A DNA stretch of 64,000 nucleotides from Hevea brasiliensis. Lineage: Eukaryota > Streptophyta > Magnoliopsida > Malpighiales > Euphorbiaceae. The stretch covers positions 118,216,940 through 118,280,939 of the forward strand of contig NC_079495.1 of the NCBI RefSeq assembly GCF_030052815.1, in the 5' to 3' direction. The translations under genes and the position numbers were made by a program. The notes beneath the pieces were generated by a model. The model was not told the origin of the DNA, ran no database searches, and was given only the letters and a program-made list of their open reading frames with translations. Positions 1 through 9,904 of this stretch are shown here, piece by piece. Numbering within the stretch: the first letter of the stretch is position 1; each line of letters opens with the position of its first letter.

Positions 1-608
1 GAATGTGTAGGATTTAAGCTGTGCTTGACTTGTGGCTTGCCCAGGCTGAAGGTTAAGCAATATGACATACCCTGAGCAACATCATAAGCAAAGTCTCAAG
101 CAAATTTTGGCCAACTAAATCTTCCAATGCTTGATTTCTTCAACTTTCCTCCATGCTTAAAGGACTCCAAATTTCTTCAAATCAATTCCTAATGCACTCA
201 TTGGCCCTCAATTTGCCATAAAAACCTATCAAAAAAATAACAAAATTGCAAAAATCAAATATAAAGTAACTAAAGTTAGCAAATAAGCTAAAATAAAGCT
301 AAAAATATAAAATATACTAAAATATAAGGGCAAAATGGATGCAAAACTATCCTAAAATGCCTATATAAAATGAATGCAACAGAGTCCGCTTAGAGAAATA
401 GAATAAAAGAACCAAAGAGGAATGACTGCAGTCTCGATGCTTGTGGAACTTTGGCTGAGGATTTCCCTTCTGTGCCAGTGTTCTACTCTTCAAGACGGCT
501 ACAGAAAATGCAAGTATGAAAAAGTGAAAACCCTTTTGAAACTCTCCAAAAAGCTTTTGCAAAAGGGTTGAACTCCAGATAGCCTCTTCTGTCATAATTT
601 TCTGCTTT

Positions 609-616
609 TATTTATA
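609..616 (-). promoter_or_regulatory. TATA box of the minus-strand Athila LTR
   Basis: TATAAATA on the minus strand, about 650 bases inside the LTR, in the position expected for the U3/R promoter. Transcription would run leftward out of the window. Confidence 0.55.
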
Positions 617-742
617 ATAGTTGGTCTAGGGTTAGGTCTTTAGAATCCCAAAAGCATTAGGAGCTTGTTTGGAGTGTGTAAACAAGAGCTGGAATTTAGA
701 TAAGGAAATTGGTTACTGCATGGTACACTGCCCGTATGTCAC

Positions 743-763
743 TACACGGCCCAGGGCCGTGTA
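743..763. repeat. Perfect 10-bp palindrome of the ACACGG family
   Basis: The arm TACACGGCCC (743-752) is followed by one base and its exact reverse complement (754-763). Imperfect relatives lie at about 921-950 and 1015-1030, and in the plus-strand Athila LTR at about 1926-1945 and 2002-2023, so this is a recurring LTR-borne inverted word. Confidence 0.7.
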
Positions 764-1275
764 ACTTACTGGAGCTGAATGGTTGCATTTTGCATAGGCA
801 CAGGAGTTTACACGGGTCCGTGCTAGTCACACGGGTCTGGTTACATGACCCATGTTCTTCTGTTCTTAGAAAATTCTTTAAGCCTGTGCCTAGCAAAGAC
901 TTTCACGGGTCTCCATAGCTTACACAGGTCTAATTACACGACCTGTGTACTTTTGCTTCTTCTTTGGCTCTCTGGCTTTATTCTGGCAGTAGGTTACACG
1001 AGTCTGTGGCTTTGCTTACACGACCCGTGTAAGGTATATCAGTAGCTTTTCTCAATCCTTTGGCCTTTCCAAGTTTCCTTCCGCACTCCTGTGCCCTGGG
1101 ACTTCACCCAAACACCTAAAATGATAAGGAAAATATGGAATTTAGAGTTGGCAATGGAATTTACTGAAGTTAATGAAATTAATGGTTATGCATGAGATTA
1201 CCATTCTAAATGCTATGAAATATTATACAAATGTTCTTAAAAACATCTATATAATACAAGTGTATCAGTAGCTAG

Positions 1276-1685
1276 AACTTTTTCATGGAGAATTTGTATC
1301 ATTGCATTGGGGGAGGCAATGAAGACAAGCCTTGGACATTTATGTCAGATTGATAAAAGGTATAATGGCTAATAATATTTATTTAAACAAATGTTTTAAA
1401 AATAATTGAAAATCTAATATCTTTGTGTTTGCAGGGGCTAATTGAAGTAGTTGTGAATTACTTCCCAATGCACGTCATAGATTTTGTTACAGACATATCC
1501 ACAACAACTTCAAAAAGAAATTCCTTGGTATCGCATTACAGAATGACTTTTGGAATGCTGCAAAGGCCACACACAACAATGAATTTTTGCTTCATATGAA
1601 ATTCTTCAAACCAAAAATGGAGCAAAAACCTTATGATTGGCTACTGAAGATACCTTTCTCATAGTGGAGCATACATGCATTTTGG
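1276..1685 (+). pseudogene. MULE (Mutator-like) transposase fragment
   Basis: This is a relic of a MULE transposase, the enzyme that would cut and paste a Mutator-like DNA transposon. Upstream of the intron the frame reads WTFMSD, then two stop codons, then K; downstream it resumes as GLIEVVVNYFP. That fits the family motif WTF(M/I)SDrQKGLI. A GT-AG intron lies at 1360-1434 in phase 0. After a one-base frameshift near 1464 the reading continues HRFCYRHIHNNFKKKF and FWNAAKAT, matching the family's HRFCxRHIYxNFKK block. There is another stop at 1662-1664. No terminal inverted repeats are visible; both ends abut Athila LTRs. It is non-functional and probably the oldest DNA at this spot. The family call is from remembered motifs. 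Confidence 0.75.
1360..1434 (+). other. Retained intron in the MULE fragment
   Basis: The 75-bp AT-rich segment begins GTATAATGG and ends TTTGTGTTTGCAG. Removing it joins the two parts of the conserved MULE motif in frame, so the fragment is genomic DNA rather than a processed copy. Confidence 0.65.
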
Positions 1686-2029
1686 TGATACAGTTGTATT
1701 ATATAGATTTTTTTAGCATAATTGTACAACATTTCATGGCATTTAGATAGGTAATTGCATGTATATTTGATAATTTTATTAGTTTTTGTAAATTTCACCG
1801 ATCCATACTAAAATCTATGTTTTTTTTTTGCATATTTTTAGGTGTCTTGAAGGAAATTCAAAGCATAGGAACAAAGAAGGAAGCTTGGAAGAACTTAAGA
1901 AGCAAGGCAAGTTGCATATATACTTTACACGGGTCGTGTAAACATAGTTCTGGACCTGTGTAACTTTCTACCTGGCGAAACTTGAAGAAGTGTAGAGATA
2001 GACACAGTACACTGACCGTGTCACTAGGG
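1686..2029 (+). repeat. Athila 5' LTR, first segment
   Basis: It starts TGATACAGTTG right after the MULE relic. It carries TTTTAGGTGTCTTGAAGG and two ACACGGGTC-type inverted words, then breaks at the chromovirus LTR. Compared with the minus-strand Athila LTR (1-1267), the middle of this LTR, including the TATA box, is missing between 2029 and 12988. Confidence 0.7.
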
Positions 2030-5000
2030 CTATTTTAATTTAATCATTTTTATTCTTCCTAATTTATTATTATTTTTTTCATAATTATGGAGTATAATTT
2101 GTGAAATATAATTCATTTCAGTCATTTATTGAAGTCATAAATTTATTTGAGGTTCCGCAAATTTTATAGAAAATCCGGCAGAGTACCGGCTAAAAATGGA
2201 GAAAACAGTTCTTCGGAACCTGTTAAAAACACTTCCAATAATCATTTCCAATCATTCTCAAACTCCAATAATTGTCAAAATCTCAATATTTTCCACAACA
2301 TTTCCATTTCTCAATCATTCATTTCTCATGGTATTCATATATAAGCAATAAATAAATACTCAATTTTTCCATTCATAAACACAATTTTCACTATTTCCAT
2401 TAATACCAAAATACATTACATAAGTTTCAATTACATATGAGAAAATAAAAGTTAATTACAAAATATCAAAATAAAACCTAGTGTCCTACCAATGCACTGA
2501 CGTCGGTGAAGTGACACGGACACTATGCAGAGCTGCAGGAGGTCTCACCCAGTCTGTGATCTACTGGGCTCTCGGTCAGTATCTCCAGAACCCACGCGTG
2601 GCAAAAGCAACGCGCTAAGCAATAATGCTTAGTGGTGCCAATAATAAAATAAAAAGAAATAACAGAAAATAAATATGTAGTGAATGTATTGATGTCTCAT
2701 TGTAAATAAAATTTTGTTAAGTATTTGTAGTCGTACTTATTTTGTACTGGTTATATTCATTATTTCATTAAATTTATCCACTTTCATTTTTGGTTGCCCA
2801 AGTAACCTATACTGGATGACTGGACTGGATAAACGGGTAAATTGGCACTGGGTATCAAGTACCTCGGGCCGTCACACCATCGGTCACCTATGTGTCTCCT
2901 GGTGCAGTAATGTAATAATAAGCTGTAATAACATCAGGCACAAAGCCAAATCTCAACACAAGGTCAGAATGGCTAAAAGCCATGAAATCACAGAATGGCA
3001 TAATGCCATGTGCAGTACTGCTAACTGAACCCTATTGCCATGCCAAACTATCCAAACCAATCTTGTTAGGTATACAAGGGCATTTGACACTTTTGAGTTT
3101 TACAATTTTTGAATTTCAAGTTTTGGTGTTACTATTTCCTTCATTAGTCAACAAAAATGTTGACTTTTGCATAGACAATAGGTACATTGGTTTTAATACT
3201 CCCAACATACCACATTTTGCATTCAAAATTTGTTGGTATTGGTTACCAATACCATTTCTAAGCTTAAAGTTATGGAGCAGAATTTTTAGTTTTCATACCT
3301 TATATTTACTGTTCCATTAGTTACTGTTGTAGTGGGAATTTGGAAAAATGATAAACATGAAAGTTGTTCCTTATTTTGTCTAGTTGAATTTCGTTTTTTG
3401 AATCACTCCATTTGGAGTTTTGTAGCTCAAGTTATGGTCCAAAAACCACAACTGGCCGGATTGGAATTTTTCTGGACTGACCATATCTATAGTGCAGTAA
3501 ACAGTGACTGCAACTCCCTTGTTGGATAGGTTCTGGCCATAATTTGGGGTGGGTTTCTTCATAAAAGTTGTTGGTATATATCTTAGCTTGTTGCTGGTAA
3601 AATTTCAGATCAATTGGGCCATTCTACACTGAGTTATGGCCAAATGAATAATCACTGTTCATTTGGTCATTTTGCAGAAACATGTTGCAGGACACCCGGA
3701 TTGGGGCAAGTTTTTGGTCCGCTTGGTTTGGTCTTATGGGCATGGTTTCTTCACCAAAGTTGTGCCATTATGTGTCTAGTTTCATGTCCAATTGGCCAAA
3801 CACCAATTGAACCTACACAGCCCAAGTTATGGTTGTTCAAACAGGCTGGACTTACATCCAAACCTGCTAGTTTCACTAGGCAGCATACCAAATCAGTTTT
3901 TTAATGCTACAATTCACTCTAAGTTATGGTCAATTTACCTCAAATGGTCACTAATTGACCATTAGAATTTTCATTCACCATTACATAAGCAAAGCCCAAA
4001 TTTCTATCCAAAACCCTAATTTCCCATTCCAATTCACATAACATACATTAATTAAATATACTAATTCATTATCAATATATACACTTCAAACACCATCTCT
4101 AATCCACTCTAAACCCATCAAAACAATCAAAATGACCACCCCCAATAGGCTACCAAAATTTACCATATATCCTAGCATGCATAATTCTCTTCAATTCCCA
4201 CAAATTCCTAGCCTAACTTAGTGTCTTAACATGGATATCCAAAGAAAGAAAGAGAAAGATGGCACTAACCTTAGTAGGGCAGAATTTTCTCTTGTTAATT
4301 CTTCACTTTCTTTTGTTTTCTTGGCTGCCAAGCACTCTAGCAAGGTTGGGTGACAAATTTTAGTGAATGATTTTATACATTTTGGGGTGAGGAATCAAAG
4401 GATTGAAGGTATAAGAAAATAAGAGTTATGGAGGAAGAGGAAGAGACTCTCGACTGGCTGAAGAAGAAGGATAAAAACCAGAATTTTTTTGGTCCATTTT
4501 CTCTCTTTTAATTGTTTTAAGAAAGCTTGTTAAATGGTGATTGGTGGGAGGTTTTAAATGACATCATTATGATGTCATAATTAGGCATTTTATTCTCTTT
4601 TTTTTTTCTTTCATTTCTACTACCTTCAAATTAATTTTTCATCAACATTAATTCATATTTTATGTCATAATAATTATTTACTTAACTGGACAAGTCGGCC
4701 AAAAATAATCTCTGAAGACAAAATGACCAAAATGCCCTCCGTTTGGTTTAACGGGCCAAAATTGTCTGTACCTATTGAAAAATTTTTCTAAATATTTTCT
4801 TGGCATTCTAATGCCATAGGAACCTCAATGACCCTTCTCTGAAGTCCCAAAAATTATTTTATGAATTTTCTCTCGGGTCTAGGGCTCCTAGTTGTGAGAA
4901 CCGCAACTTCCCACTGGGTTACCCATCGCTTGGGCATCGGCTCATTTAACTTGGTTGTATTTTATTTCTAAATTTTTTTCTAAATTTTTCTTATTAATAT

Positions 5001-5119
5001 TTGAGTTAATTATGGTTCCTCACTTTAGTTTAAATATTTTTCCGGATGTTCTAGTGTCAATGCATAATCGGTCACCGAATAAATAGAATGTACGGAGTTG
5101 CTACCGGGAGGGTGTTACA
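2030..5119 (-). repeat. 3' LTR of the chromovirus, end-truncated
   Basis: It matches 9968-12987 closely from CTATTTTAATTTAATC onward. It begins, on the minus strand, at 5119 with TGTAACACCCTCCCGG and should end in TGTCACA as the other copy does, but the last stretch is absent. It holds the double hairpin at 2595-2632. ORFs of 60-110 codons on the plus strand inside it are not conserved in the other LTRs and are not genes. Confidence 0.85.
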
Positions 5120-5136
5120 ACTCTTCTCCTCTAATT
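5120..5136 (-). other. Polypurine tract of the chromovirus
   Basis: The minus strand reads AATTAGAGGAGAAGAGT directly ahead of the TGTAACACCC LTR start. The polypurine tract would prime plus-strand DNA synthesis. Confidence 0.75.
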
Positions 5137-5181
5137 TAAATTTCGTCCTCAAAATTTACTTGATGTAAATAGTTGAGGGAA

Positions 5182-5892
5182 CTATTGCCTCATCATCTCT
5201 TCACTTTCCCAAGTTGCCTCTTCAATGTTGTGGTGCCTCCAAAGCACTTTCATCAGTGGAATCTGCTTATTCCTCAACTCTTTCACTTCCCTAGCCAGGA
5301 TCCGTATAGGTTCCTCTTCATATGTCAAATCCGGTTGTACTTCAATTTCTTCCATGGAGATGACATGTGAAGGATCTGAGCGGTATCTTCTTAGCATAGA
5401 CACGTGGAACACATTGTGGATCTTGTCCAGCTCTGGTGGTAAAGCTAGCCTATAGGCCACTGGACCCACACGTTCAATGACTTCATATGGGCCAATGAAC
5501 CTAGGGCTTAACTTACCTTTTCTTCCAAACCTTAATACCTTCTTCCACGGTGACACCTTGAGGAACACTTTGTCGCCAACCGCATATTCTATTTCTTTTC
5601 TCTTCAGGTCGGCATAAGATTTCTGTCTATCTGAGGCAACCTTCAGATTGGCTTTGATTAGTTTTACTTTCTCCTCAGTCTGTTTCACCAGGTCTGGCCC
5701 TACCAGTTTGTCTTCGCCCAATTCAGTCCAGCACACTGGAGTTCTACATTTCCTCCCATACAAAGCTTCATAAGCGGCCAGTATGATACTAGATTGGTAT
5801 CTATTGTTTTATGCAAATTCTGCCAGTGGGAGGTATCTATCCCAACTTCCCTCAAACTCAATGACACAACTCCTCAGCATATCCTCAAGGAC
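5182..5892 (-). pseudogene. Chromovirus integrase C-terminus with chromodomain-like tail
   Basis: This continues the pol frame after an intron-like segment (5893-5966). It begins [18 protein letters not shown], shows AYEALYGRKCRTPVCW, the GPYEVIERVGPVAYRLALP block of the integrase C-terminal domain, and ends with IPLMKVLWRHHNIEEATWE, the tail found in Tekay-type chromoviruses. Such a tail would steer insertion by binding histone marks. One in-frame TAA interrupts the usual AYNN motif near 5810, and an amber codon follows MMRQ at the end. The fragment is close to intact but could not be read through as it stands. Confidence 0.85.
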
Positions 5893-5966
5893 CTGACATA
5901 TATTTCATGTTATTATTATCATTTTAGTTCAATATTTGTATTAATTCAATTGGTTCAATTGTTTAC
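5893..5966 (-). other. Intron-like 74-bp segment inside integrase
   Basis: On the minus strand the coding frame SERVIQ stops at CAG|GTAAAC. A 74-bp AT-rich stretch follows, ending ATATATGTCAG, and integrase resumes with VLEDML. Without it, the two integrase parts join at a codon boundary. It could be a spliceable intron or simply an insertion that happens to have GT-AG ends. Other integrases in this window do not have it. Confidence 0.5.
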
Positions 5967-8432
5967 CTGGATTACTCTTTCTGATTGCCCATCCGTCTGA
6001 GGATGGAAAGCTGTGCTGAAGTGGAGTTGTGTACCCAAGGACTCATGCAACTTCTTCCAAAATCTCGATGTAAACCTTGGGTCTCGATCAGATATGATGG
6101 AAAGTGGAATTCCATGCAGTCTAACTATCTCACTGATATACAATTCTGCTAACTTCTCCAGTGAGTAGTCAGTCCTAACTGGCAAAAAGTGTGCTGACTT
6201 TGTCAATCTATCTACTATCACCCATACTGCATCATGTTTCTTCTGGGTGAGAGGTAGACCACTTACAAAATCCATGGTGACCCGATCCCATTTCCATTCA
6301 GGTATGCGTATAGGCTGTAGCAAACCTGATGGAACTTGATGTTCTGCCTTGACTTGCTGATATGTCAAGCATTTAGTCACATAGTCAGCTATGTCCTTCT
6401 TCATACCAGGCCACCAATACTGAAGCTTCAGATCATGATGCATTTTTGTACTTCCTGGGTGCATAGCATAAACACTGGCATGTGCCTCTTTCAGAATACT
6501 GACTTTTAATTCCCCATTATCTGGTACACATACTCTTCCTTTATAGTAGAGACACCCATCTGCTTTCACCTCATAGTCAGTTGCTTTTCCCTCTGAGATT
6601 TTGCTCATAATAGCCATTAACTTTTCATCTGCCTTTTGCCCATCTAAAATTAGTTGTAGCAGGTTTGGCCTCACTTGCAACTCAGCCAAAATAGCTCCAT
6701 CTAGAACCAAAGATAGACGAGCATTTAATGATTTCAAAGTTGTGATGGATTTTCTGCTCAAAGCATCAGCAACTACATTTGCCTTCCTAGGATGGTAGTC
6801 AATTACACAATCATAGTCCTTCAGGAACTCAATCCATCGTCTCTGTCTAAGGTTGAGCTCCTTCTGGGTTGGCAAGTATTTCAGGCTTTTGTGGTCCGTG
6901 TAAATGTAGCACTTTTCACCATACAAGTAGTGCCTCCATATCTTCAGTGCGAAGATAATTGCTGCAAGCTCTAGATCATGGGTAGGGTAATTCTGTTCAT
7001 GTGGCCTTAGCTGTCTGGAAGCATAAGCAACCACCTTCCCCTCTTGCATCAATACACACCCTAACCCATTATGAGAGGCATCACTGTAGACCACAAAGTC
7101 CTTTCCTGACACTGGCTGTGTTAACACTGGTGCCTCTGTCAACATAGCCTTCAACTTCTCAAAACTGGTCTGACACTTGTCATTCCAGTCAAATCTGACA
7201 TTCTTGTGTAACAACTTGGTCATTGGAGCAGCTATTAAGGAAAATCCCTTCACAAATCTTCTGTAATACCCAGCTAGCCCCAAGAAACTTCTGACCTCAG
7301 TTGTATTCCTGGGAGGCTTCCATTCCATCACTGCTTCTATTTTCTTGGGATCCACTCTAATCCCATCAGCTGACACTATGTGTCCAAGGAATGCAATTTC
7401 ATTCAACCAGAAGTCACACTTGGACAACTTAGCATACAGCTTCTTTTCTCTCAGGGTTTGCAGAACAATCCTCAAATGTTCATCATGCTCTTCCCTGGTC
7501 TTGGAATACACCAAAATATCATCAATAAAGACCACTACGAACCGATCTAGGTATGGATGGAAGATACGATTCATAAGGTCCATAAATGCCGCAGGTGCAT
7601 TTGTTAGGCCAAAGGGCATCACTAGGAACTCATAATGCCCATATCGGGTCCTGAATGCAGTCTTTGGCACATCTGCATCCTTCACCCTCAACTGATGATA
7701 CCCTGATCTGAGATCAATTTTAGAAAATACTCTTGCTCCCTTCAACTGATCAAACAGATCATCAATTCTAGGCAACGGATATTTGTTCTTCACTGTCACT
7801 TTATTCAACTGCCGGTAATCAATGCATAACCTCAAAGTCCCATCTTTCTTCTTTACAAACAGTACTGGAGCTCCCCATGGTGACACACTGGGGCGTATGA
7901 ACCCCTTATCAAGCAACTCTTGCAACTGAGTTTTCAACTCCCTCAATTCAGTGGGTGCCATCCTATAAGGAGCAATGGAAATGGGTGCTGTACCCGGCAT
8001 TACCTCAATAGCAAACTCGACTTCCCTTTCTGGTGGCAAACCAGGCAATTCTTCAGGGAACACATCTGGGAAGTCTTTTACTGTGGGTATGTCACACAGA
8101 TCTGGCTTAGCCTGCCTAGTATCCACCACATGTGCTAGGTAGGCTTCACAGCCTTTTCTCATCAGTTTTCTTGCAGCTGTGGCTGAGATAACATTGGACA
8201 GAAAATCTGTCCTTTCACCCACAATAGTGATTTCATTACCCTCAGAAGTTTTCAGAGAAATTCTCTTCAATTTGCAATCAACTATTGCCTGATGACGTGA
8301 CAACCAATCCATTCCCAAAATCACGTCAAACTCGTGGAAGGGCAACTCAATTAGATCTGCCGAGAATTCATACCCCTGAATCCTTAACGGGCAACCCTTG
8401 TACACTTTATTCACCACTACACTGTGGCCCAA
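5967..8432 (-). pseudogene. Chromovirus pol: protease end, RT, RNase H, integrase core
   Basis: A long open frame of about 820 codons. In order: the protease C-terminal part ([11 protein letters not shown], about residues 35-45), reverse transcriptase (about 150-365, with [23 protein letters not shown] and the catalytic [10 protein letters not shown]), RNase H (about 440-525, [11 protein letters not shown] and YTDHKSL), and an integrase zinc finger and core with the DDE residues in [19 protein letters not shown] and DGQSERVIQ. The zinc finger reads CLTYQQVK where CLTCQQVK is usual, so its last cysteine is lost. Upstream in another frame the protease active site reads DPRSTHS instead of D-S-G-A/S-T, so it is probably dead. 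The apparent start is internal; translation would come from gag-pol readthrough. Confidence 0.9.
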
Positions 8433-8529
8433 TGGATTAGTGACCGTAATGTCTTGGTCACTCTCCCTACTAGTATCCCCTTTCTACGGGTAGGTTGATG
8501 CAGATGTATGAATGAGTGGATCTTGGATC

Positions 8530-9660
8530 CACTAATGCATGCAGATGTATTGTAGAGGAGAACTTACCGATGACGCCCGGCATCTTGCTCCTCCCGGGCT
8601 CTCATGGCATAGGCTCGCAGTGGTCTACTCAGTGCCTCTCTGCCGCTCGATGCAGCCTCGTGATGGTCCCACCGCCTCGATTTGCGATTTTCTACCCCTT
8701 TGTGGTGCAGGAGTGTCTGCTTGCTTGTGTTGGAGCAAATTGTAGTAGTTATGCGTAGATTCCTCAACCGATGCTCTGTTGACCCACACCTTAGCGCAGC
8801 ACCGCCACTCTCCAACACTCCCTTATGCCACTTCGTGCAATGTGGACATGCAGTTGCCGGGCTGGTCCTCAACCCCATCCCTGGAGAACTGCCCACTGAT
8901 GGTGTGGACTGACCTCTCCTAGGGGTAAACTGTGGCCTGGGCCCCTGAGACTGACCCTGACTTTGTGGTTGACCTAAACTCTATGCAGGTGGACCCTTGA
9001 ACTTCTTCCCAGATGCAGGAGATGAACTAGACCGACTGGGCCCCTCTTCTCGTCTCTCTCTTCCGGTCCGCTCACTTATTCTTACTTTTTCAACTTTTAT
9101 TGCGGCTTCCACTAACTTGGTGAAGTCGGTGATTCCCAAAGCGTGATCATGATCTTTATGTTATCATTTAATCCCTCTTCAAATCTCTTACACCTTTCGC
9201 CTCATTAGGGACTATCTCCTTCCATAGCGGCTTAATCGACAAATTCCTTTTCATACTCGCCATCACACCGTCTGCCTCAGTTAATGAACTCTCTTCTTCT
9301 CTATTCCAGGTATACACTACCCACATATTTATACTTAAATTCGTAGAGTAAGAAGTCCCAAGTTATTACTTTTGGTCAGATTTCATCGACACCGTATCCC
9401 ACCATTCATATGCATCATCTTGCAATGAGATACAGACTTCTAGATTTTGCTGGAGTGCAAAGTGGAGTTGTTTTAAAATCACTGCTCTGCTCAACCAATT
9501 TCATCGCAATGTAATCATCTTCTCTCGTGCCAAAGAAGTCCACTGATACAATTTTTCTTATTCTTTCCAGGTGTGATTTTTGCTGTGGAGGTGGTGGTGG
9601 TGGTGGTGGCATTACTCACCATTTGTTTGAAGAATTCGCCATTTGTCAAACATGGCCTGT
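8530..9660 (-). pseudogene. Decayed chromovirus gag
   Basis: On the minus strand, short blocks in shifting frames match the gag of the element at 13633: a proline run, QQKSHLERIRKIVSVDF, GTREDDY, and LQDDAYEWWDTV. Many one-base indels separate them. The matching text can be followed to about 8900 (positions aligned to GPQFTPRRGQ-type sequence), after which it is unrecognisable down to the protease remnant. A (GGT)n run at about 9588-9611 encodes the proline stretch on the minus strand. Gag would form the particle and bind RNA. The density of single-base indels is much higher than in the neighbouring pol. Confidence 0.7.
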
Positions 9661-9887
9661 GGAGGCCGAGCAGTTCTCGCTGAGTCAAGTGAGCAGTTCT
9701 CCCCTACCCCAGTCTCACTGCTGGTGGAGCATGACTCTCCACTTCCTCCTCAACTGCCCTCTCAGATGTAGGGTCCATATCCTATTCAAAATAACAAAGA
9801 CAAACAGATCTGCATTAGTGTCACCTCAACTCTTACAAATGCATGCATGGTATGGACTCAATCTAGGCCCAAAAACGCCTAAACCGT

Positions 9888-9899
9888 GCTCTGATACCA
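9888..9899 (-). other. Primer-binding site, initiator tRNA-Met type
   Basis: The minus strand reads TGGTATCAGAGC five bases inside the 5' LTR. It is complementary to the 3' end of plant initiator tRNA-Met, as in most chromoviruses. Confidence 0.9.
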
Positions 9900-9904
9900 C
9901 TAAA

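Larger units (their letters stand above)
1..1267 (-). repeat. Partial Athila-type LTR, minus strand
   Basis: Read on the minus strand, this starts at 1267 with TGATACACTTGTATTATATA and matches the start of the plus-strand LTR at 1686 (TGATACAGTTGTATTATATA) over the next ~250 bases, including the shared phrase ending in TTTTAGGTGT. It has a TATA box at 609-616 and several ACACGGGTC/GACCCGTGT-type words between about 740 and 1035. The rest of the LTR and the element body would lie left of the window. Athila assignment is by homology to the element at 1686, which has a tRNA-Asp-type primer site. No coding potential is credible in the short ORFs here. Confidence 0.75.

Noticed and set aside
2714..3904. 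Run of 65-112 codon ORFs on the plus strand
   Set aside because: They lie inside the chromovirus LTR. The equivalents at 10996-11744 keep the DNA similarity but not consistent frames, and no motif is recognisable.
8516..8912. Overlapping ORFs of 68-110 codons on both strands
   Set aside because: GC-rich remains of the gag-protease junction; no frame gives a known motif, and the region is indel-rich.
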